This document shows, one piece after another, positions 1 through 8,200 of a DNA stretch of 17,403 nucleotides (positions within the stretch are counted from its first letter, which is position 1; the number at the start of each line of letters is the position of its first letter). Below the pieces are notes generated by a model that made no database searches, had not been told where the DNA came from, and saw only the letters and a list, made by a program, of their open reading frames with translations. The DNA lies in NCBI GenBank assembly GCA_015486505.1, contig WFRP01000221.1, forward strand, positions 1 through 17,403. Direction: 5' to 3'. The stretch is from Pseudomonadota bacterium (GTDB lineage: Bacteria; Desulfobacterota; Anaeroferrophillalia; Anaeroferrophillales; Tharpellaceae). The position numbers and the translations under genes were made by a program.

Positions 1-47
1 ACGATGGTAACGATGGTGGCGACAATTTTAAAAAAGAGTTCTCTCAT
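1..47 (-). CDS. Possible N-terminus of a divergent gene (partial)
   Basis: On the minus strand an ATG at 47-45 opens a frame that runs off the left edge of the window. The 15 visible residues read MRELFFKIVATIVTI, a charged start followed by a hydrophobic stretch, as expected for a signal peptide or a first membrane segment. No good ribosome binding site precedes the ATG, and the plus strand is also open here (frame 1, to a stop at 100-102). This could therefore be chance. No function can be given. Confidence 0.25.
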   Translation of the reverse strand, partial: MRELFFKIVATIVTI

Positions 48-151
48 AATTTTAAGACCGTTTTTGTTTGAGGTATGTTTGGGGGGATTTTTTACGTTTT
101 AAACGGGCGACCTTATAGCACTGACGCAAGGTTAAGCGCAAGCGGTCATTG

Positions 152-172
152 CCGGGAAGTTTTCCGGTTTTT
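152..172 (+). terminator. Weak hairpin followed by a T-run
   Basis: CCGGGAAGTTTTCCGG (152-167) is an inverted repeat that can form about five to six base pairs with one G-U pair, followed directly by TTTTT (168-172). This is the shape of a weak rho-independent terminator reading rightward. No gene is clearly seen to end just before it, so its role is uncertain. It might insulate the chemosensory operon from transcription entering from the left. Confidence 0.3.
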
Positions 173-287
173 CTCGGCTGTGATTTATTGAGGTTTACCG
201 CTGGTGGATTTGTCTGTAACAAGATGTTTTATGTTCGGATATGGTTGAAAATAGTTGTTGTTTTTGTCCTCTATTTTTATCGAGTGC

Positions 288-316
288 TTGACAAAAATAT
301 TAAAATCTGAAAGTAT
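288..316 (+). promoter_or_regulatory. Candidate sigma-70-type promoter of the chemosensory operon
   Basis: A perfect -35 box TTGACA (288-293) is followed after 17 bases by AAGTAT (311-316), a half-match to TATAAT. A TAAAAT (301-306) is a better -10 sequence but has no matching -35. The area is AT-rich compared with the genes. Initiation would fall near 323 and leave a leader of about 235 bases before the first cheB. No convincing sigma-28 or sigma-54 site was found in the plus direction. This is motif evidence only. Confidence 0.4.
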
Positions 317-391
317 CCCCACGGGTCGATGTTTTGGAATGGTTACGGTCCAGTAGCCATAATGATTTTGGATGACCGTTTATCGGCCTGA

Positions 392-492
392 TGCGGGAAT
401 AAATCTCGCAACTTCAAACATGGCTTTGCGGCCCGCACCCAGGGGTACTTCCTCTGGTCGCAAATAAGTGCTCTTATCAGAACATTTTCTGA
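392..492 (+). ncRNA. Structured leader RNA candidate upstream of cheB1
   Basis: Several inverted repeats are packed into about 100 bases. Stem 1 is TGCGGGA/TCTCGCA (392-398 with 404-410, loop ATAAA). Stem 2 has an outer arm TTTGCG/CGCAAA (425-430 with 459-464) and an inner arm CCAGGGG/CCTCTGG (439-445 with 451-457, loop TACTT). Stem 3 is ATAAG/CTTAT (464-468 with 473-477). Stem 4 is TCAGAA/TTCTGA (477-482 with 487-492) and overlaps stem 3 by one base. A T-run follows at 504-510. Stems 1 and 2 each hold one G-U pair when read on the plus strand, which would be an A-C mismatch on the minus strand. This favours a rightward RNA. It matches no riboswitch class I know. It could be a cis-regulatory leader, an attenuator, a small RNA or a dispersed repeat. 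Confidence 0.4.
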
Positions 493-558
493 CTGTTAAA
501 TCTTGTTTTTTGGTGCAGAAAATAACCTGTAAGGTACTAAATTTTTGTAGGATGGTTA

Positions 559-1674
559 ATGACACCCGGAATTGATGACAAAAAAGGCGGCTCTCAGCAA
601 CTTGTCAAAGTCTTGATCGTTGATGATTCCCGGCTTATGCGGACAGCCCTGAAGAAACTATTTTCAGCGGATTTGCAGATTGAAGTTGTTGGTGAAGCTG
701 CTGACGGGAAGGAAGCGTTGGCTTTGCTTCCCGGACTTCAACCGGATGTTATTACCCTTGATGTAAATATGCCGGAGATGGATGGCCTTTCCACTCTGAA
801 GCATATAATGATCAAACAGCCGACGCCGACAGTGATGATCAGTTCACTGACAACCGAGGGGGCGACCAAGACCTTTGACGCTTTAAGATTCGGAGCTATC
901 GATTTTATCAGCAAACCTTCCTCAGTCGGCGGTGCCGCCGCTGCCCCCCGGGAATCCGATATTACGCATATAATCAAACTTGCCGCTTCCGTCAGGATAA
1001 AAAATGTTCGCCGGTTTCGGGTTCGGGAGCAGTCGGCGGCCGCTGTCGGACTGCAGGAGTCGGCGATTAAATTCGGTGTCGTCTTCGGGGCATCCGAAGG
1101 CGGCTACAGCGCTCTTCTGAAAATTATTCCCCAACTCAACTCGGCGGCGCCGGCCGTATTTATCGCGGTTCTCCATGTGGCGCCGCCGTATGTTGATGCC
1201 TTTGTCAATTATCTTAATCGCTATAGCAAAATCGCGGTAGAAAGGGCGACCGACGGGACTCAGCTTCAGAGTGGTACCTGCTATCTTGCCGCCGGGTCTG
1301 AGTATATAACTGTGGTCAGGGAAAAGTCGAAACTTGTTTTGCGGGTGCATCCGTCACCCTTTCCGGACCGGCGCGGGGCGATAAATATGTTGATGCTGTC
1401 GGTTTCAGAGATTATGGCGGAAAATGCGATCGGGGTTGTTTTGACGGGGCAGGAACAGGACGGCGCCGAAGGTGTGACTGAAATTGCCCGTATGGGTGGT
1501 CAAGTTATCGTGCAGGCGCCGAAGACCTGCTTATTTAAAGAGATGCCGGAGACGGCTTTAAGATTATGTGACTCCAGTCGGATTATTCCTGATATTTACA
1601 TCGCTGATGCGATAGATACACTTTTGTCAGAAACCTTAAAAAAAGAGGACGAAAGCTATGTTGAAAAATCTTAA
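559..1674 (+). CDS. cheB: CheB-type response regulator / protein-glutamate methylesterase with intact catalytic triad
   Basis: This 371-residue cytoplasmic protein has an N-terminal receiver (about 16-135) and a C-terminal CheB methylesterase domain (about 172-365). The receiver keeps the acidic pair D22/D23, phospho-acceptor D68 in TLDVNMP, and K119 in ISKP. The esterase keeps the family triad by alignment: S179 in GASEGG, H206 in VLHVAPP and D301 in LTGQEQDG. The last motif differs from the usual LTGMGxDG (Met-Gly replaced by Gln-Glu). CheB proteins remove methyl groups from, or deamidate, receptor glutamates when phosphorylated by CheA, and so adapt the receptor. The ATG is preceded by AGGA at 549-552. 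The end overlaps the receptor gene by 17 bases, which suggests coupled translation. It is the first of three CheB-like genes in the locus and the only one with all three catalytic residues. Confidence 0.93.
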   Translation: MTPGIDDKKGGSQQLVKVLIVDDSRLMRTALKKLFSADLQIEVVGEAADGKEALALLPGLQPDVITLDVNMPEMDGLSTLKHIMIKQPTPTVMISSLTTEGATKTFDALRFGAIDFISKPSSVGGAAAAPRESDITHIIKLAASVRIKNVRRFRVREQSAAAVGLQESAIKFGVVFGASEGGYSALLKIIPQLNSAAPAVFIAVLHVAPPYVDAFVNYLNRYSKIAVERATDGTQLQSGTCYLAAGSEYITVVREKSKLVLRVHPSPFPDRRGAINMLMLSVSEIMAENAIGVVLTGQEQDGAEGVTEIARMGGQVIVQAPKTCLFKEMPETALRLCDSSRIIPDIYIADAIDTLLSETLKKEDESYVEKS

Positions 1675-4240
1675 ACTCAGGGAAAAATTTATGATTCCCG
1701 GTGCTTTGATGACGCTGATACCGATGCTGGTTCTAGGCTACATCGCCAACCAGCAAAGTAAAGAAGGTATCAGACTGGCAGAGCAGGAGACCGTCAAACT
1801 CGCTAAAACCGACCTGGATGATATTGCCAGAGGGGTTTATAATATGTGCCGTCTTCAGAATGATCTGCTGCAGAAAAATCTGCGGAGTAATCTGGCGGTT
1901 GTCCAGAAACTCATCAGAGATAAAGGCGGCCTGCGGGTGACTTCTGAAAAAGTTACCTGGAAGGTGCTGAATCAGGATACTCAGGATACAGCAACCGTTA
2001 CTTTGCCGCAGTTGTTTATCGGTAAAACCGGTTTGCGGCAGGAGCGTGATCCGAACAGCCCGATTCCGATAATTGGTGAATTGCAGAATCTTGTCGGCAA
2101 TACGGCTTGCACAATTTTTCAGCGAATGAACCGCAAGGGGGATATGCTGCGTATCGCTACCAATGTGAAAAAGGACAGCTCAAGGCAGGTCGGGAGCTAT
2201 ATTCCGGCTGAACTCGCCGACGGTAAAGCCAATCCGATGATTAAAACCGTCATCAGCGGTCGACTCTATAACGGCAGCACGACAATCAGAAACCAGGTTT
2301 ATCTGACGATAAGCAAGCCGATTCTTGATAGTAAAAATCAGGTTATCGGTATGTTGGAAATCGGTATTCCGCAGACCTCCAAAAAATTTCGTCAGGCCCT
2401 TTATGATATTAAGATCGGTAAGACCGGTTACCTGTATGTGCTTGATCGCCGGGGCCATTATGTGATTTCTAAAGACGGACTTCGGGATGGAGAAGATATC
2501 TCCCATGTTAAAGACAATAACGGCCGGTTGATTATCAAGGCTCTGGTTGATCTCGGTACATCCTTGAAACCCGGAGAAATCGGAGAGGAAAGTTATCCCT
2601 GGAAGAACAAGGGCGAAGCCAAAGCCCGAATGAAGATTGCCCGTTTGATCTATTTTGCGCCGTGGGACTGGGTTATCGGTGCCAGTTCTTATCAGGATGA
2701 GTTTACGGCAGCAGCAGCCAAACTTGAAGGTCTGAGTAAAAATAATCAGATGATTTTCTGGACTATTATCGGGATTACCTCACTTGTCGGAACCATCATC
2801 TGGTTGCTGGTGTCGTGGGGAATTGCCAATCCTATCCGGAAGATCGCGAATTTAATTAACCTTTCCGCCCGGGAGCACGATTTGACGATAGTTGTTCCGG
2901 TTCCCGGTAAAGACGAACTCGGGCTGATGGCCGGAGAATTCAACCGGATGATGAGGGTGTTGAACGAAGCCTTTCTGATGGTTTATAAATCAGCGCAAAA
3001 TGTGGCTAAATATGCCGGCAATGTTAATCAGCGGGCCGCTGCCAATCAGAAGCGCGCTGAAACTCAGGCCCAGCAGATGCAGAAGGTTCAGGCGACGGTT
3101 GAAGATATGCGGAGCACCGCCCAGGAAGTCGCAAGTCTGGCCGAATCGCAGAAAGATTCGGCGGCGATCTCCAATAGCAAACTGCGGGAGTTAGTGGAAA
3201 CCATGCAGACCGTAACCGATGCCTCCGGCAGTCAGCAGGAAGAGGTGACCACGGCAACGGAACGGGTGCAGGCTATGGGTGATACCGGTACTCAGGTTGT
3301 GCAGACTGCCCAGAAACAGGGCGAACAGGTTGTTGCTGTAACCAAAGCGGTCGGCATCATGGATCAGACGGCTCAGGAACTTGGCGCGGTTACGGAAAAG
3401 GCGATGGAGCTTGCCAACAGCGCCTTGAAAGCCGCAAACGATGGTACGGAATCGGTTGCCAGTACGGTTGAAGGTATGCATGCGATTGCATCGTCATCGG
3501 AGCAGATTACCGAGATCATTACCGTTATTACCGATATTACCGAGCAGACCAACCTGCTTTCCCTGAATGCCGCGATTGAAGCCGCCCGGGCCGGAGTTCA
3601 CGGTAAGGGTTTTGCCGTAGTTGCTGATGAAGTTGGTAAACTGGCCCAGCGTTCTGCGGATGCCGCCAAAGAGATTACCAAACTTATCAAAGATTCCTCC
3701 GCTCAGGTTGAAGAGGGAACCCGGCTTTCCCAGCGCTCGCAGTTGGCTCTGGAAGAGATTGTTGCCGGTAGTAAAAACAGTTTGCAGGCAACCCGTGAAA
3801 TTGGTCAGGCGGCGGAAAAGATCGGTGTCGGTATTAAAGATGTTAATCTGATGATGGAAGAGCTTAACCGTCTTGCCCGTGAGATTGGTGAAATGGCGGG
3901 GCAACAGGGCGAACGGCGGGCGACCTCGCAGGCGGCTCTGGCCAAATTGATGGAAAAATCAAATGAGATTTCCGCACTCATCGAGAATGCGAATGCCGGT
4001 ATTGATGAAATCGGCCGGCAGATGGAAGAAATTGTTGAGCGCAGTGCTTCGGCGAAAGAACTGACCGATCTTCAGGCCCAGCGTTCCCTCAATCTGGTGG
4101 AAATCACAACTGAATCAGCGAACAGTTCCCTGGAAACCCGGGAAGGAGCGGAAGAGGTTGTGTCGATTACTACCCAGCTCCAGAAAATGTCTCAGGTTCT
4201 GACCCAGCAGGCCGAACAGTTCAAACTTGAAGATTCCTAG
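1658..4240 (+). CDS. Methyl-accepting chemotaxis protein with Cache_3-Cache_2 sensor
   Basis: This is an 860-residue transmembrane chemoreceptor. Segment TM1 lies at about 12-32. A large periplasmic region (about 33-365) has the signature of the Cache_3-Cache_2 fusion: TACTIFQRMN and GDMLRIATNV, then YIPAELADGKANP, and a second part with TGYLYVLDRRGHYVIS. TM2 (about 366-390) leads into a HAMP domain (about 391-445) and a long coiled-coil signalling domain. The conserved hairpin tip EQTNLLSLNAAIEAARAG starts at E629 and is followed by GKGFAVVADEVGKLAQRS. The tip binds CheW and CheA. Cache_3-Cache_2 sensors commonly detect small organic acids, but the ligand cannot be read from the sequence. 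The cytoplasmic rod (about 415 residues after HAMP) is longer than in enteric receptors. There is no C-terminal CheR/CheB-tethering pentapeptide (the end is QFKLEDS). AGAGGA (1644-1649) is a good ribosome site for the ATG. Confidence 0.95.
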   Translation: MLKNLKLREKFMIPGALMTLIPMLVLGYIANQQSKEGIRLAEQETVKLAKTDLDDIARGVYNMCRLQNDLLQKNLRSNLAVVQKLIRDKGGLRVTSEKVTWKVLNQDTQDTATVTLPQLFIGKTGLRQERDPNSPIPIIGELQNLVGNTACTIFQRMNRKGDMLRIATNVKKDSSRQVGSYIPAELADGKANPMIKTVISGRLYNGSTTIRNQVYLTISKPILDSKNQVIGMLEIGIPQTSKKFRQALYDIKIGKTGYLYVLDRRGHYVISKDGLRDGEDISHVKDNNGRLIIKALVDLGTSLKPGEIGEESYPWKNKGEAKARMKIARLIYFAPWDWVIGASSYQDEFTAAAAKLEGLSKNNQMIFWTIIGITSLVGTIIWLLVSWGIANPIRKIANLINLSAREHDLTIVVPVPGKDELGLMAGEFNRMMRVLNEAFLMVYKSAQNVAKYAGNVNQRAAANQKRAETQAQQMQKVQATVEDMRSTAQEVASLAESQKDSAAISNSKLRELVETMQTVTDASGSQQEEVTTATERVQAMGDTGTQVVQTAQKQGEQVVAVTKAVGIMDQTAQELGAVTEKAMELANSALKAANDGTESVASTVEGMHAIASSSEQITEIITVITDITEQTNLLSLNAAIEAARAGVHGKGFAVVADEVGKLAQRSADAAKEITKLIKDSSAQVEEGTRLSQRSQLALEEIVAGSKNSLQATREIGQAAEKIGVGIKDVNLMMEELNRLAREIGEMAGQQGERRATSQAALAKLMEKSNEISALIENANAGIDEIGRQMEEIVERSASAKELTDLQAQRSLNLVEITTESANSSLETREGAEEVVSITTQLQKMSQVLTQQAEQFKLEDS

Positions 4241-4256
4241 GCAGTTACCGGAGCTG

Positions 4257-4296
4257 CTGCGGCTTCAGGATTCCGGCAGGAAGCCTGAAGCTGTGG
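4257..4296 (+). other. Stable hairpin between the receptor gene and cheW
   Basis: GCTTCAGG (4262-4269) pairs perfectly with CCTGAAGC (4284-4291) around a 14-base loop, and the stem can extend outward to about 13 pairs using G-U pairs. No T-run follows, so this is not a classical terminator. In an intercistronic gap inside an operon it could protect the upstream receptor mRNA from 3' decay or tune the amount of receptor relative to CheW and CheA. Confidence 0.45.
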
Positions 4297-4310
4297 GCTG
4301 GAAAAGCTTA

Positions 4311-4329
4311 ATCGGTTTGCGGGACCGAT
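4311..4329 (+). other. Second small hairpin upstream of cheW
   Basis: ATCGGT (4311-4316) pairs with ACCGAT (4324-4329) around the loop TTGCGGG. It sits just upstream of the cheW ribosome site AAGGAG (4341-4346). With the larger hairpin to its left it fills most of the 116-base gap. It is short, so a role is only possible. Confidence 0.3.
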
Positions 4330-4356
4330 CCTCGCATTATCAAGGAGATAGTTACT

Positions 4357-4866
4357 ATGGAAGAGCCATACCCGAATGCGGAAGTGGGCGGGGAGAAAAG
4401 CGGTGAGCTTATGCAACTGGTCGGTTTTAACATCGGCAGAGAGTTGTTCGGGGTTGATATCCTGATGGTGCAGGAGATTATCCGGGAAATGCCGTTTACC
4501 ACAATCCCCAATTCACCTGATTTTATCGAGGGGGTCATCAATCTGCGCGGCAATATTATTCCGGTGATTGATTTACGGCGCCGCCTTAATGTCAGCAGTG
4601 AAAAATCAGCGCAGGAGAAAGTCTGGATCATAATTCTGAATGTCAATAACCGGGTGGCGGGTTTCATTGTTGATTCGGTGACCAAGGTTCTTAAAGTCCC
4701 GGTGCAGGGTATTAAACCACCTCCGGATATTGTCGTTTCCGGTTTGCAGAGCCAATATATTACCGGTGTCTGCCGGGTGGATGAGCGTCTGTTGATTCTG
4801 CTGGATTTTAATCGGATTTTGCTTGTCGATGAAATTAAAAAGTTGCGCGGCTTAAACGAAGGTTGA
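4357..4866 (+). CDS. cheW: CheW coupling protein
   Basis: This 169-residue soluble protein is a single CheW domain preceded by about 17 variable residues. The core LMQLVGFNIGRELFGVDI is followed by the family hallmark NLRG at 62-65 (GVINLRGNIIPVIDLR), and later by the second subdomain with VAGFIVDSVTKVLKV. CheW bridges the receptor tip and the P5 domain of CheA in the array core. AAGGAG (4341-4346) precedes the ATG by ten bases. The gene is followed after 14 bases by cheY. It is the only separate CheW in the window, fitting a system with one dedicated receptor and one kinase. Confidence 0.95.
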   Translation: MEEPYPNAEVGGEKSGELMQLVGFNIGRELFGVDILMVQEIIREMPFTTIPNSPDFIEGVINLRGNIIPVIDLRRRLNVSSEKSAQEKVWIIILNVNNRVAGFIVDSVTKVLKVPVQGIKPPPDIVVSGLQSQYITGVCRVDERLLILLDFNRILLVDEIKKLRGLNEG

Positions 4867-4880
4867 GGAAAGGTGGACTG

Positions 4881-5234
4881 ATGGGTAAGAGAATATTAAT
4901 AGTTGACGACTCGACCATTATGCGCAAGATGATCGGTGCGGCCCTGAAGGAAGCTGATCATGAAGTTGTAGGTGAAGCCAAGGACGGAGATGATGCGATT
5001 ACTCTGTATGAAGAGCTTAAACCTGACCTGGTAACGATGGATGTCACCATGCGGGGTATGGATGGTTTTACGGCAGCCGGTCAGATACTGGCACTTGACC
5101 GCCAGGCGAAAATTATTTTCCTCTCTAATCTTAATCAAGCGGAATATATCGAAAAAGCTCAGGCGTTGGGAGCGAAAGGCTACATGAGCAAGAATTCAAC
5201 CGCAGAAATCCTGGGACTGATTGACCGGTTATAA
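4881..5234 (+). CDS. cheY: CheY-like single-domain response regulator
   Basis: This 117-residue stand-alone receiver has acidic pair D9/D10 (LIVDDSTIMRK), phospho-acceptor D54 (VTMDVTMRGMDG), S82 at the switch Thr/Ser position and K104 (MSKNS). It has no output domain. A CheY of this type takes phosphate from CheA and either acts on a motor or other target, or serves as a phosphate sink. The in-frame TTG at 4863 overlaps the end of cheW. The ATG at 4881 is preferred because it follows an AGGTGG-type ribosome site (4871-4876) and begins right at the first receiver strand. No flagellar genes are in the window, so motility control is not shown. Confidence 0.93.
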   Translation: MGKRILIVDDSTIMRKMIGAALKEADHEVVGEAKDGDDAITLYEELKPDLVTMDVTMRGMDGFTAAGQILALDRQAKIIFLSNLNQAEYIEKAQALGAKGYMSKNSTAEILGLIDRL

Positions 5235-5282
5235 TGCGCCGCAAAATATTGGGGATAATTATGGGAATTGAAGGAGAATGTG

Positions 5283-8200
5283 ATGCTTGATCTCTCCTTG
5301 CTTCAAGATTTTATTGCGGAAACGGCAGAATATCTTGAAGAGATGGAAGATAGTCTTCTCCGTTTGGAAACCGACCCCGGTAACCGGATTATACTGGACG
5401 ATATCTTTCGCTCCGTGCATACAATCAAGGGCGCGGCGGAATATCTGGGGCTCGAACGGACCGCTGAATTGTCCCGGACCATTGAGAATATGCTGTATCA
5501 ACAGCGACGTAGTGAACAACCGGTGGCTCAGGAAACAATAATCCTGCTGCGTGAAGGCCGGGAACGGATTTTTCAATTAACTGATAATCTCAAGCAGACG
5601 CAGACCGAGGAGTTGGAAATTGGCGATCTGGTGGAGCGCATCCGGGTTGCGGATACAACTTCTCAGATCTCCGCAGTGGCCGGGTCCGGAGCGGAGAATG
5701 AAGATTTTGCGGCCGGAAATGCGGGTGCCTCTTTGTTGCCTGGGGAAAATGCGGCGGCAGACGATGAATATGAAGATGATGAATACGATGAAGAGCTTTT
5801 CGCGATTTTTCTCGAACAAATGGGGGATAAACTCAGTGAAATAAAAAATCAGATTGTCGATCTCGCCCAGGCTGACCGGGAAGCCCGGATTGCGGGGCTC
5901 GATTTTTGTCTGAACGAGATTGAACCGTTAATCTCTTCTGCTAACTATATGGGTTACAGCCGGCTGACCGACTTTTATGAAAAGTGGAAGAAAGAGATTT
6001 GCTCAATAAGAGAAGACTCTTCTCTTATTGAAGATGATGACCGGTTTTCAAACTTTATCAACGACTGTATGGATGCCAATATCACAGCTCTTGTCAGCCG
6101 CTATCCCCAATTGCAGCTCTTGTCAGCCGATGCCGGTTTGCCGCCGGCGGAGCCTGAGGAAATTCCGGTAACTCCAGAATTTCAGGTTCAGGAACTGCCG
6201 GATGCGGATTCCCTGACCACCGATATCTTTGTCGAACAAGATGACGGTGAGGGTTCTGGAGATATTCTGGATGAATATGCGGAGAGTTCCGACCCGGCAT
6301 CAGCTGCAACGCCGGATGGCGGCGCGGATAATGAGTCGGAGGCCAATCTTTTTGAGCAGTTAAGCTGGTCCTTTGATAGCCGGATAAAGCAGACGGCCGT
6401 CAAGTCGCCGGAGGAGAACCTTAACGAAATTGAAGCTGAATTGTTTTCTGTTGCCGCTGCGGACGCGGATGTGGTTGAGGCCGGGAGTGTGGCTGCGGCA
6501 AGTCCGGAGGCCACCGGGGACGATAATATTCTCTCCGGCGCCGACGGATCGGTATTGACTGACAACTATGAAGAGGAAAATGACGCCGAGCTTTCCAGCA
6601 TTTTTCAGGAACAGCTGCAAGAGGAAATCGGCGCTCTGCAGATGCAGACGTCGGCTTTGGCCGCTGCCGAGGGTAACCGGTCCGAGATCCTGGAGATATG
6701 TATTGAAAAACTCGAACGCCTCGAGTCGGCGGCCAATTACATGGGTTATGAGCAGTTGGTCGTTTTCTATGAGAAGTGGACAAAAGCGGTGGCCGCGGCC
6801 CGGGAGCGCGTATTAAAAGGCGATGACGATTTCATTCCCGCTTTTATAACCGATTGTCTGCAGGCCAACGTTGCGGAACTCAGTCAGCGTTTCCCGCAGC
6901 TTAAATTATTGGAACCGGAGTCGTGTACAGATACAGCGGTCGCCGCGTCAGAACCGGAGCTGCCGAAAGCCGGGGCTGCGGCCGCGCCGGATTTGCCGGC
7001 AGCTACGGGTGTTGCTGATGCTGAGACGGCTATCGAGAGCCCTCCGGCAACCATCTCCGATATTTCACTGCTGCCGGATTTTATTGCTGAAACTCGCGAA
7101 CATCTTGAAGAACTTGAAAAAAATCTCCTGCTTCTGGCCGGCGATTCCGGCCGGCGTGAGAGCCTTGACGATGTTTTTCGCCTGATTCATACGATCAAAG
7201 GTGCGGCGGAATATCTTGGGGTCGAACGGATTGCAAAACTGAGTCATAATCTGGAGAATCTTCTCTGTCAGCTGCGGCAGCAGCAATTGGTTATCACCCC
7301 TGAAATTACAGCCTTACTGATGGCCGGTTGGGATCGTATCAGTCTGCTGATTGAAAATCTGGAGCAGACTCAGGCCGAGTCGGCGGAAATCAGTGACCTG
7401 CTTGAACGCATTATCGAAGTTGACGGCAGCAGTAAAACCGCTTCCGAGTCTGGAAGTAGTGTAGCGGCTTGTTCGGAACCGGAAAGTGCTGCTGAACCGG
7501 AAAGTGCTGCTGAACCGGAAAGTGCTGCTGAACCGGAGCTCGAAAAAATTGCCGCAGCTCTGAAAGCTGAGAATGAGGCGTTGTTAAAGGGCACTGACCG
7601 GCGGCCGGCGGAGCAAAATGTCCGGCGCCAATCAGATCAAATCAACGAAAAAATAGTCAAGCAGAGTATTCGGGTTGATGCCGGTAAAATTGATGCTCTG
7701 ATGAATCAGGTCGGCGAACTGGTGGTCAGCCGCGCCGGATTCAGCCAGCTGTTCGGCGAGATGCAGCAGCTTTATCAAGATCTGAAACAGAGATTTAAAC
7801 TTGATCCTCGTGATTTACGGCAGTTGACGGGCATGACCGCCCGTCTGAATGAGGCTACCACCCTGTTCGGCAAGGTTACCAATGAGCTTCAGGAAGAGGT
7901 CATGAAGATTCGCATGCTGCCGATCTCCCAACTTTTCAATCGTTATCCGCGCCTGGTTTTTGATCTGGTGCGAGATACCGGGAAAAAAGTCGAGCTCGAT
8001 ATTCATGGTGAAGAGACTGAACTTGACAAAATGGTAATTGAGGAGATTTCCGACCCCCTGATCCATATTATCCGCAATGCCGTGGATCATGGGATTGAAA
8101 CCCCGGCCGACCGGCTTGAAAAAGGTAAGCCGGAGACCGGCACCATTCAGCTCAAAGCCTACCATGAAGGTAATCATGTGGTTATCGAAATCATGGATGA

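Noticed and set aside
425..464. Cyclic-di-GMP (GEMM) riboswitch, because the minus strand contains a GCCGCAAAGCC-like stretch
   Set aside because: The rest of the GEMM consensus (GAAA-type tetraloop arm, receptor, and second stem with its conserved bases) is absent on either strand.
380..565. A 61-codon minus-strand open frame upstream of cheB1
   Set aside because: It overlaps the cheB1 start and ribosome site, has no recognisable domain, and lies over the inverted repeats whose G-U pairs favour a plus-strand RNA. It is more likely chance or part of a repeat.
4863..4880. TTG start for cheY
   Set aside because: It would add six residues before the receiver and overlap cheW. ATG at 4881 has a better placed ribosome site.
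5268..5282. TTG start for cheA
   Set aside because: The strong AAGGAG (5271-5276) would lie inside the gene, and it is ideally spaced for the ATG at 5283.
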